This document shows, piece by piece, positions 5,807 through 11,567 of a DNA stretch of 12,364 nucleotides; the first letter of the stretch is position 1, and every line of letters starts with the position of its first letter. Location of the stretch: positions 461 through 12,824 of the forward strand of contig DHIQ01000101.1 of assembly GCA_002403895.1 (NCBI GenBank), in the 5' to 3' direction. Source of the DNA: Candidatus Neomicrothrix sp. UBA4742 (GTDB lineage: Bacteria > Actinomycetota > Acidimicrobiia > Acidimicrobiales > Acidimicrobilacustridaceae). Below the pieces are notes generated by a model. That model did not search any database. It worked only from the letters and a program-made list of their open reading frames with translations, and was not told where the DNA came from. The translations under genes were made by a program, and so were the position numbers.

Positions 5807-7258
5807 GTGTCCGATGCCTATGACGCCGTCGTGGTCGGTTCGGGGCCCAACGGGCTGACCGCGGCCGCCGTGCTCACCGGGACGGGTCGGCGCGTGCTCG
5901 TCGTCGAGGCGGAGGACACCATCGGTGGCGGCACCCGGTCGGCCGACTTCACCCTGCCGGGGTTCGTCCACGACATCTGTTCGGCCATCCATCCATTGGG
6001 AGTGGCGTCCCCGGCGCTGCGTTCACTGGGCCTGGAACGCCAGGGCCTCGAGTGGGTGCACCCCGAGGTTCCCGTCGCTCATCCTCTCGACAGTGGACGG
6101 GTCGTGCTCTTGCGCCGCTCCGTGGCCGACACGGCCGCCGCGTTCGGCCCCGACGACAGGGCCTATCGACGGCTGATGGAACCACTGGTGAGCCACGCCG
6201 ACGCCGTAATCGCCGCGGTGTTGTCGCCCCTGCGCCCGCCACCGCTGCGGGACCTGCCCGTGCTCACCCGCTTCGGGTGGGACGGGGTGTGGCCGGCGAC
6301 GGTGGCGGCGCGGCGTCGCTTCACCACCGACGAGCCCCGCGCCCTCCTGGCCGGGCTGGCGGCGCACTCCGTGCGGTCCCTGGGCGCGCCGAGTACGGCC
6401 GGCGTCGGGCTGTTCCTCGGTCTGCTGGGCCACGCCGTGGGATGGCCCCTGGCTCGAGGCGGTTCCCAGGCCGTGGCCGATGCGCTCGTCGCCGTCATCG
6501 AGGCCGGAGGGGGGTCAGTCGTGACCGGGACGCGGGTGCGGGCGCGGTCAGACGTGCCGCCGGCGCCCATCACGATGCTGGATTTGTCTCCTCGTCAGGT
6601 GCTGGCGCTGGCGGACGTCCAGTTCCCGGCCCGCTACCGGCGGGCGCTGGGTCGCTACCGCTACGGGTCCGCGGTGTGGAAGGTCGACTGGGCCCTCGAT
6701 GGTCCCATCCCGTGGGCGGCGCCCGACTGTTCCCGGGCCGGGACCGTCCACGTGGGGGGAACGGTGGAGGAGGTGGCGGCCAGCGAGCACGACGTCGCCC
6801 GGGGCAGGCTGGCGGAGCGTCCGTTCGTCCTGGTGGCACAGCAGTCGCTGTTCGACCCGTCCCGGGCGCCGGAGGGACGACACGCTGCGTGGGGGTACTG
6901 CCATGTGCCCAACGGATCCACCGTGGACATGACGGCCCGCATCGAAGCCCAGATTGAGCGCTTCGCCCCCGGGTTTCGCGATCGGATTCTGGCCCGCCAC
7001 GTCATGGGCGCGACGGAGTTCGAGGCCCACGACGCGAACTACGTGGGGGGCGATATCAGCAGCGGGCAGGTTGATCTCGCCCAACTCGTGACCCGCCCGG
7101 TCGTGTCTCGAGCACCGTGGCGCACGCCGGTGCCCGGGCTGTACCTGTGCTCGTCGGCGACCCCACCGGGGCCGGGGGTGCACGGAATGGGAGGCTGGCA
7201 CGCGGCGCGCACTGCGCTGGCCGACGCCGGCGAGGTGCTCGAGAACCCTTCGAGATGA
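5807..7258 (+). CDS. FAD-dependent oxidoreductase of the phytoene-desaturase-related family (COG1233)
   Basis: 483 residues, a typical full length. The N-terminal Rossmann dinucleotide-binding motif is G11-S-G-P-N-G16, with acidic E34 at the end of the second strand (VLVVEAED) to hold the FAD ribose, followed by GGGTRS. The C-terminal block at about 444-470 (GLYLCSS, then GVHGMGGWHAARTAL) is the second FAD-contacting motif of this family. The middle contains well-conserved stretches such as GRYRYGSAVWKVDWALDGP and CHVPNGSTVDMT. Relatives include carotenoid desaturases and related FAD enzymes, but this subgroup is mostly uncharacterised and no carotenoid gene is nearby, so the substrate is open. 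The frame is open upstream to 5627, overlapping the previous gene. GTG 5807 (or GTG 5804) starts the conserved protein, and a weak -10-like CATGAT lies 6 bases before 5807. Confidence 0.88.
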   Translation: MSDAYDAVVVGSGPNGLTAAAVLTGTGRRVLVVEAEDTIGGGTRSADFTLPGFVHDICSAIHPLGVASPALRSLGLERQGLEWVHPEVPVAHPLDSGRVVLLRRSVADTAAAFGPDDRAYRRLMEPLVSHADAVIAAVLSPLRPPPLRDLPVLTRFGWDGVWPATVAARRRFTTDEPRALLAGLAAHSVRSLGAPSTAGVGLFLGLLGHAVGWPLARGGSQAVADALVAVIEAGGGSVVTGTRVRARSDVPPAPITMLDLSPRQVLALADVQFPARYRRALGRYRYGSAVWKVDWALDGPIPWAAPDCSRAGTVHVGGTVEEVAASEHDVARGRLAERPFVLVAQQSLFDPSRAPEGRHAAWGYCHVPNGSTVDMTARIEAQIERFAPGFRDRILARHVMGATEFEAHDANYVGGDISSGQVDLAQLVTRPVVSRAPWRTPVPGLYLCSSATPPGPGVHGMGGWHAARTALADAGEVLENPSR

Positions 7259-7320
7259 CCATCGAGATGAGCGCTGGTGTGGTGGTCCGATTCCCGCCAG
7301 ACGATCCGCCCGGGGCGGCG

Positions 7321-7326
7321 TAGCGT
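7321..7326 (+). promoter_or_regulatory. -10 box for a leaderless alkyltransferase transcript
   Basis: TAGCGT ends 7 bases before ATG 7334 with no Shine-Dalgarno between. A small GC hairpin (CCGCC-CGG-GGCGG, 7306-7318) lies just upstream, in the promoter spacer. Confidence 0.5.
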
Positions 7327-7333
7327 GGCATGC

Positions 7334-7822
7334 ATGACGGTGCGTTACACGACCATGCCCAGCCCCATCGACGAGCTCTTGATCCTGGCCGACGAGAACC
7401 GTCTCGTCGGCCTGGTCATGTTGCCTCACCCCGAGCCCGGTCCGGACTGGGCTCGGGCCGACCACGATCCGTTCCTCGTCGAGGCTCGCCATCAGCTCGA
7501 GGCGTACTTCGCCGGTGAGCGAACGGACTTCGAGCTTCCTCTCGCCCCCGAAGGCACGCCGTTCCAGCAGCAGGTGTGGGCCGCGTTGCGCGAGATCCCG
7601 TACGGCCAGACCATCAGCTACGGCGAGCTGGCTCGACGCATCGGCAATCCTCAGGCCTCCCGGGCGGTCGGCCTGGCCAATGGTCGGAACCCGATTTCGG
7701 TGATCGTCCCCTGCCACCGCGTGATCGGCGCCAACGGGGCGCTCACCGGCTACGGCGGCGGGCTGGGGCGCAAGCAGGTGCTGTTGTCACTCGAACAGGG
7801 TGTGACCGCACTCCCCGTCTGA
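7334..7822 (+). CDS. ogt: Methylated-DNA--[protein]-cysteine S-methyltransferase
   Basis: 162 residues, the usual length for a single-domain Ogt/MGMT. The enzyme moves the alkyl group from O6-alkylguanine (and O4-alkylthymine) in DNA to its own cysteine and is thereby used up. The active-site motif is PCHRVIG with nucleophile C127 and H128. The helix-turn-helix region (91-117) includes GQTISYGELA with Y96 and the base-flipping arginine R110 in ASRAVGLANGRN. The degenerate N-terminal ribonuclease-H-like domain covers 1-70. There is no AraC-type Ada domain, so this is a repair-only protein. The start is ATG 7334, fixed by the -10 box 7 bases upstream. A different-frame ATG at 7330 and a longer upstream extension are not supported. 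Confidence 0.95.
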   Translation: MTVRYTTMPSPIDELLILADENRLVGLVMLPHPEPGPDWARADHDPFLVEARHQLEAYFAGERTDFELPLAPEGTPFQQQVWAALREIPYGQTISYGELARRIGNPQASRAVGLANGRNPISVIVPCHRVIGANGALTGYGGGLGRKQVLLSLEQGVTALPV

Positions 7823-7899
7823 GCCGGCTTCGTCGACGTTGGGGAGGCGATGCCAGACTGCCCGACCGTGTCGACGCTTCCTGATCCCACACGGCCCTG

Positions 7900-8754
7900 A
7901 TGGCGGCGCTCCTGGCCTTCACGTCGGCCATGGTGTTCGGCGTCGGCGATTTCATGGGCGGGCTGGCGGCGCGCCGTCTCCGGGCCCTGGTGGTGGCATC
8001 GTGGTCCCAGCTCATCGGGCTGGCCGTGATCCTCTTGCTGGTGCTGGTGGTGTTGCCATCGGCCCAGCCCACGGTCACCGATCTGGCCTGGGGAGCGGCC
8101 GCCGGCATCGTGGGGGCGGTGGGCCTGCTGTTGCTCTACAGCGCCCTGGCCACCGGTCCGATGAGCGTGGCCGCCCCCATCACGGCGGTGTTCTCGGCCG
8201 TCGTGCCGGTGGTGGCGGGGTTGGCCCTGGGGGAGCGTCCGGAAGTGCTGGCCGCCGGGGGCGTCGTCCTCGCCCTGCCCGCCATCGTGCTCATCGCCCA
8301 GGGTGAGGAGCCGCCTGGCGTACCCAACCGGGCCCGCGCCACCGTGCGCGACCTGTTGCCCGCGTTCGGGGCCGGCATCGGTTTCGGCTTGTTCTTCGTG
8401 TTCCTGCAACGGACGTCGGGCGATGCCGGGCTCTGGCCACTTGTCGGGGCGCGGTCGGTGTCGACGGTGGGATTGTTCACGCTGGGCCTGGTCACGCCGG
8501 GCCGGATGGGGCTGGTGAAGGGCACGTACCGCCTCGTGATCGCGTGCGGGATCTGCGACGCGGGGGCCAACGCGCTCTACCTGGCTGCGGTCAACCGCGG
8601 GCTGCTGTCGCTGGTGGCAGTGCTGGCTGCGCTCTATCCCGCGAGCACGGTGGTGCTGGCCCGGATCGTCCTCAAGGAGCGCATGCGAGGCATCCAATTG
8701 GTGGGGCTCGGCCTCGCCGCCACCGCCGCGGCACTCGTCGCCTTCGCGGGTTGA
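7900..8754 (+). CDS. EamA/DMT-superfamily transporter
   Basis: 284 residues made of two tandem EamA repeats, together about ten membrane helices. The first repeat ends near APITAVFSAVVPVVAGLALGE (about 88-108) and the second near ALYPASTVVLARIVLKERM (about 243-261). These helix-9-like segments with a trailing E-R are the family hallmark. Members export or import metabolites such as amino acids, purines or drugs through the cytoplasmic membrane; nothing here reveals the substrate. The start is bounded by an in-frame stop at 7882, leaving ATG 7900 as the only normal start codon. I see no Shine-Dalgarno and no convincing -10 box immediately upstream. The 77-base gap after the alkyltransferase holds no terminator, so co-transcription with it is possible. 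Confidence 0.9.
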   Translation: MAALLAFTSAMVFGVGDFMGGLAARRLRALVVASWSQLIGLAVILLLVLVVLPSAQPTVTDLAWGAAAGIVGAVGLLLLYSALATGPMSVAAPITAVFSAVVPVVAGLALGERPEVLAAGGVVLALPAIVLIAQGEEPPGVPNRARATVRDLLPAFGAGIGFGLFFVFLQRTSGDAGLWPLVGARSVSTVGLFTLGLVTPGRMGLVKGTYRLVIACGICDAGANALYLAAVNRGLLSLVAVLAALYPASTVVLARIVLKERMRGIQLVGLGLAATAAALVAFAG

Positions 8755-8774
8755 GGGCGCCCCTTCTCGTTGAT

Positions 8775-8805
8775 CTGACGCATAGTCAAGTTACGAAAGC
8801 GTCAG
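8775..8805. repeat. 7-bp perfect inverted repeat with 17-base spacer
   Basis: CTGACGC (8775-8781) and GCGTCAG (8799-8805) flank a 17-base AT-rich spacer, 20 bases after the transporter stop codon. No T-run follows. It could be a regulator site, an RNA stem in a leader or a weak terminator; the sequence does not decide. Confidence 0.5.
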
Positions 8806-8873
8806 TTAGTGGCCCCCCGAATCCCACACATATTAGGGTGTTTCTATCAATCTAGAGGCTTTTCGATCGGCTA

Positions 8874-8889
8874 TGTGACTCCTTTCACA
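8874..8889. promoter_or_regulatory. CRP/FNR-family operator (perfect TGTGA-N6-TCACA)
   Basis: TGTGA, six bases, TCACA: an exact match to the classical CRP palindrome, also used by actinobacterial CRP/GlxR proteins. It lies 107 bases before the rpf start codon. In Mycobacterium tuberculosis the CRP protein Rv3676 is known to control rpfA, so a CRP site before an rpf gene is biologically sensible. Confidence 0.65.
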
Positions 8890-8962
8890 ACGGAATCATG
8901 GCCGGTGAAGTTGCGAACAGGTGACGGGATGTCGAAAGTACAGGGCCGCAACACACACCCGT

Positions 8963-8979
8963 ACCCCGACGCTCGGGGT
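8963..8979 (+). other. Leader hairpin abutting the rpf ribosome-binding site
   Basis: ACCCCGA (8963-8969), loop CGC, TCGGGGT (8973-8979): a 7-bp stem ending two bases before the Shine-Dalgarno. It may modulate ribosome access or stabilise the 5' end of the mRNA. Confidence 0.5.
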
Positions 8980-8981
8980 CG

Positions 8982-8987
8982 AAAGGA
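8982..8987 (+). promoter_or_regulatory. Shine-Dalgarno that decides the rpf start
   Basis: AAAGGA lies 8 bases before ATG 8996. It favours this start over an in-frame GTG at 8921 and an out-of-frame ATG at 8988. Confidence 0.6.
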
Positions 8988-8995
8988 ATGCGTCC

Positions 8996-9652
8996 ATGTC
9001 CCCCCTATTCTGCCGAGAACGTCGCGCGCGTCGTGTCGCCGAGCTCGGTCTCGCCGCCACGGTCGCGCTGTCGGCATACATCGCCCCTGGCCTGTTCCAT
9101 GACGGCGGCAAGACCGTCGCCGCCGCTGCCGAGGTTCCCACCACCGAGACCACGGTCTCGACGATCTTGGTTCCGGACGGTTCGTCCGATGGCTTCACCC
9201 ACTACAACGAAGCGACCTTCCGTCATCGTTGGACGGGGAACCCGACGTTCCGCATGAGCGTGGCGTACCTGAACGCCTCCCCTGACGAGCGCGCCGCGCT
9301 CGACCGCTATCTCGTCCCCCAGCCTCCGGCCCCCGCGCCCGTGGCTCCCACCCCGGCCAAGGTCGTCAAGGCCGCCGCTCCCGCTCCGTCCCCCGCCGTG
9401 GCCAACGGCTCGGTGTGGGACCGTCTCGCCCAGTGCGAGGCCAGCGGCAACTGGGCCACCAATACCGGCAACGGGTTCTCCGGCGGACTCCAGTTCGTCA
9501 ACTCCACCTGGACCGGCTTCGGCGGCGGGGCATTCGCTCCGCAGGCCTGGCAGGCCAGCCGCGAGCAGCAGATCGTGGTGGCCGAGCGCGTCCTGGCCTC
9601 GTCGGGCTGGGGTGCGTGGCCGGCCTGCAGCCGCGAGCTCGGCCTCCGCTGA
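8996..9652 (+). CDS. Resuscitation-promoting factor (Rpf), secreted transglycosylase-like protein
   Basis: 218 residues. A basic n-region (CRERRARR), a hydrophobic core (about 16-34) and TVAAAA near 40-45 form a signal peptide. Residues 46-107 are a short unassigned region, and 108-135 is a proline/alanine linker. The Rpf domain occupies about 139-217: [14 protein letters not shown] with catalytic E148, [15 protein letters not shown], and the closing [10 protein letters not shown]147 and C211 are placed to form the conserved disulphide. Rpf enzymes cleave peptidoglycan glycan strands and promote regrowth of dormant actinobacteria. There is no LysM or G5 domain, so wall binding would rest on the linker or the catalytic domain alone. 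It stands alone between the transporter and sod, with its own regulated leader and a strong hairpin terminator after it. Confidence 0.95.
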   Translation: MSPLFCRERRARRVAELGLAATVALSAYIAPGLFHDGGKTVAAAAEVPTTETTVSTILVPDGSSDGFTHYNEATFRHRWTGNPTFRMSVAYLNASPDERAALDRYLVPQPPAPAPVAPTPAKVVKAAAPAPSPAVANGSVWDRLAQCEASGNWATNTGNGFSGGLQFVNSTWTGFGGGAFAPQAWQASREQQIVVAERVLASSGWGAWPACSRELGLR

Positions 9653-9696
9653 GCTCGGCCACGGCCGGCTGACGCCGACCGGTTTCCTGTCGTGCC

Positions 9697-9730
9697 CATG
9701 GGCGGGACTCCTACGGGAGTCCCGCCCATG
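9697..9730 (+). terminator. Strong hairpin terminator with UACG tetraloop after rpf
   Basis: A perfect 15-bp stem (9697-9711 with 9716-9730) closes a TACG loop on a C-G pair, the very stable cUNCGg class. No T-run follows, as is common for actinobacterial terminators. It begins 44 bases after the rpf stop codon and insulates the sod promoter. Confidence 0.8.
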
Positions 9731-9749
9731 TCGCGTCCCGGTGTGGCCC

Positions 9750-9795
9750 GCACGGAACGACAAGCGCCTGGGATAGCCTCGCCTTCGTTCCGTGC
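9750..9795. promoter_or_regulatory. 11-bp inverted repeat bracketing the sod promoter
   Basis: GCACGGAACGA (9750-9760) and its exact reverse complement (9785-9795) are separated by 24 bases that contain the -10 box TAGCCT (9774-9779). The left arm covers the -35 position and the right arm the expected transcript start. This layout fits a paired operator. Confidence 0.6.
9774..9779 (+). promoter_or_regulatory. -10 box of the superoxide dismutase gene
   Basis: TAGCCT fits TAnnnT. The transcript would start near 9786, leaving a leader of about 44 bases with Shine-Dalgarno GAGAGGA (9815-9821) spaced 8 bases from ATG 9830. Confidence 0.5.
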
Positions 9796-9829
9796 ACCCG
9801 ACCAGCACCACCACGAGAGGACGTCCGCC

Positions 9830-10408
9830 ATGGCTTTCGAACTTCCCCTGCTTCCGTACGCAATGGATGCACTGGCTCCCCACATCAGTCAGGAGACGCT
9901 GGAGTACCACTACGGCAAGCATCACCAGACCTACGTGACGAACCTCAACAAGCTGACCGACGGTACCGACCTGGCCGACAAGTCGCTCGAAGAGGTCATC
10001 GCCCAGGCCGACGGCGGCCTGTTCAACAACGCCGCCCAGGTGTGGAACCACTCGTTCTACTGGAACTGCATGACGCCGGGCGGCGGTGGCGAGCCCACTG
10101 GTGAGCTGGGCGACAAGATCAACAGCGCCTTCGGCTCCTACGGCGAGTTCCGCTCGCAGTTCGCCGAGGCGGCGACGACGCAGTTCGGCTCGGGATGGGC
10201 GTGGCTGGCCGACGACGGCGGCGGCCTGCAGATCATGAAGACGGCCAACGCCGACCTGCCCCTGAAGCACGGGGTCAAGGCGCTGCTCACCATCGATGTG
10301 TGGGAGCACGCCTATTACATCGATTTCCGCAACGCCCGGCCGAAGTACATCGAGACGTTCCTCGACAGCCTCGTCAACTGGGACTTCGTCGCCGCCAACG
10401 CGTCCTGA
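9830..10408 (+). CDS. sodB: Superoxide dismutase, iron type
   Basis: 192 residues, the normal length for bacterial Fe-SOD. The enzyme turns superoxide into oxygen and hydrogen peroxide in the cytoplasm. The four metal ligands are H27 (EYHYGKHH), H74 (QVWNHSFYWN), D156 and H160 (DVWEHAYY). The second-sphere glutamine is Q70 in NNAAQVWNH, the position used by iron enzymes; manganese enzymes use a glutamine in the C-terminal half. From memory, the protein is strikingly close to enterobacterial SodB along its length (for example the opening MAFELPLLPYA and HHQTYVTNLN), unlike the common mycobacterial SodA. The start is ATG 9830 because of its Shine-Dalgarno. The frame is open to 9692 but that part spans the terminator and promoter. 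The symbol is given by similarity. Confidence 0.95.
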   Translation: MAFELPLLPYAMDALAPHISQETLEYHYGKHHQTYVTNLNKLTDGTDLADKSLEEVIAQADGGLFNNAAQVWNHSFYWNCMTPGGGGEPTGELGDKINSAFGSYGEFRSQFAEAATTQFGSGWAWLADDGGGLQIMKTANADLPLKHGVKALLTIDVWEHAYYIDFRNARPKYIETFLDSLVNWDFVAANAS

Positions 10409-10469
10409 GGTCCGCCGGCCGGGGCAGGTGGCTGACGTCCGTGCGCCGGGCGAGTGCGGGCGTCATGGC

Positions 10470-10475
10470 TAATGT
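10470..10475 (+). promoter_or_regulatory. -10 box for a leaderless MscS-type channel transcript
   Basis: TAATGT ends 6 bases before GTG 10482, with no Shine-Dalgarno between. It supports GTG as the start codon and a transcript independent of sod. Confidence 0.5.
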
Positions 10476-10481
10476 CGGGCG

Positions 10482-11543
10482 GTGGCCAGCTCAAGTTCAA
10501 CGTCCGTGACCGACGTGTGCGGTGACGCTCCCTCGTGGGTGTGCCGCACAGCGTACGAGTGGACCGGCAGCGACTTCTGGACCCATGTCATCGACTGGGT
10601 GGTGGCCAAGCCGCTGACCATCGCGTTGATCGGGCTCGTGGCCCTGATCGTCAACCATGTCCTGCGACGGGCAATCCGCAAGACGGTCGAGCGGGTCACC
10701 TCGCGTCCCTCGGACGCGGCCGTGGTCGGGGTGCCGCCGTCGTTGCTGGTCGGCCGCAACTGGGCGGAGCGGCGGGAGGCCAGGGCCCAGACGTTGGGCA
10801 CGGTGTTGCGCAGCATCACCTCGATCGTGGTGTGGACCGTGGCCATGTTCGCCGTGTTCGGGGTGCTCAACGTCAACCTGGGGCCGCTCATCGCCGGCGC
10901 CGGCATCGCCGGCATCGCCATCGGCTTCGGGGCCCAGAGCTTCGTGAAGGACGTGGTCACCGGCATATTCATGCTGGCCGAGGACCAGTACGGGGTCGGC
11001 GACATCGTGGACCTGGGCGAGGCCAAGGGCACCGTCGAGAGGGTGTCGATCCGCGTCACCCGGCTGCGCGACGTCTACGGGGTGGTCTGGTACGTGCCCA
11101 ATGGTGAGATCCGGCGGGTGGCCAACAAATCCCAGGAGTGGGCCCGAGCCCTGCTCGACGTGACCGTGTCGTACGAGGTGGACATCGCCGAGGCCAGCCG
11201 GGTCATCCTCGAGACGGCCGAGGCCGTGGTGGCCGAACCCGCGTGGCGCGATGACGTGATCGAGGCCCCGGATGTGTGGGGGGTCGAGGATTTCGGTCCC
11301 GCCGGCATCAGCATCCGCCTGGTCGTCAAGACCCGTCCGGCCGTGCAGGTCGGCCTCATGCGGGAGCTGCGGGGCAGGCTGAAAGAAGCCCTCGATGCCG
11401 CCGGCGTGCCGTTGGCCTACGACCAGGCCATGCGCATCCAGGTCCGTGGGGACGGCTCGGAACCGGTGGCGGCCACCGCGGACGACCCGCCGCCGCTAGC
11501 CGACGAGCCCTCGACCCCGAAAGACGACGAACCGGTCGTCTGA
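10482..11543 (+). CDS. MscS-family mechanosensitive ion channel
   Basis: 353 residues. Three membrane helices are visible, at about 44-61, 112-130 and 133-153. The last is the pore-lining helix with the Gly/Ala-rich packing motif (LIAGAGIAGIAIGFGAQS) that runs on into FVKDVVTGIFMLAED, as in MscS TM3. The beta domain follows at about 170-240 (GDIVDLGEAKGTVERVSIR, YVPNGEI), then the mixed alpha/beta cytoplasmic domain to about 325. The last 25 residues are an acidic, proline-rich tail. Such channels open under membrane tension and release solutes during hypo-osmotic shock. The protein has the minimal three-helix MscS plan and a longer TM2-TM3-side loop (70-110) between helices 1 and 2. It converges on valS with 24 bases between the stop codons. 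Confidence 0.93.
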   Translation: MASSSSTSVTDVCGDAPSWVCRTAYEWTGSDFWTHVIDWVVAKPLTIALIGLVALIVNHVLRRAIRKTVERVTSRPSDAAVVGVPPSLLVGRNWAERREARAQTLGTVLRSITSIVVWTVAMFAVFGVLNVNLGPLIAGAGIAGIAIGFGAQSFVKDVVTGIFMLAEDQYGVGDIVDLGEAKGTVERVSIRVTRLRDVYGVVWYVPNGEIRRVANKSQEWARALLDVTVSYEVDIAEASRVILETAEAVVAEPAWRDDVIEAPDVWGVEDFGPAGISIRLVVKTRPAVQVGLMRELRGRLKEALDAAGVPLAYDQAMRIQVRGDGSEPVAATADDPPPLADEPSTPKDDEPVV

Positions 11544-11567
11544 GCGTCCGCACGGTGGGGTCAGTGG

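Noticed and set aside
7250..7270. Direct repeat TCGAGATGA at the end of the FAD oxidoreductase gene
   Set aside because: Two 9-base copies only, with no further structure; most likely chance.
7306..7318. CCGCC-CGG-GGCGG hairpin as terminator of the FAD oxidoreductase gene
   Set aside because: Only 5 bp, no T-run, and it lies within the promoter spacer of the next gene. Such short GC stems arise readily at this base composition.
6548..7717. 389-codon open frame on the minus strand
   Set aside because: It is a shadow of the FAD oxidoreductase and alkyltransferase genes, with no recognisable domain.
8782..8808. MtrA-type GTAAC direct repeat in the rpf upstream region
   Set aside because: On the minus strand CTAAC and GTAAC are 15 bp apart, not the 11-bp period expected for MtrA, and one copy has a mismatch.
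8755..8995. c-di-AMP (ydaO-type) riboswitch upstream of rpf
   Set aside because: Many actinobacterial rpf genes have one, so I looked for the GACAGCTAACCTC-like and GGGGAGCC-like conserved blocks. None is present.
8921..8995. GTG start for rpf at 8921
   Set aside because: The extra 25 residues precede a good signal peptide, and the Shine-Dalgarno points to ATG 8996.
9005..10309. 434-codon open frame on the minus strand across rpf and sod
   Set aside because: Both overlapped plus-strand genes have complete conserved domains. The frame spans the terminator and promoter, and its translation is Arg/Gly-rich shadow sequence typical of high-GC DNA.
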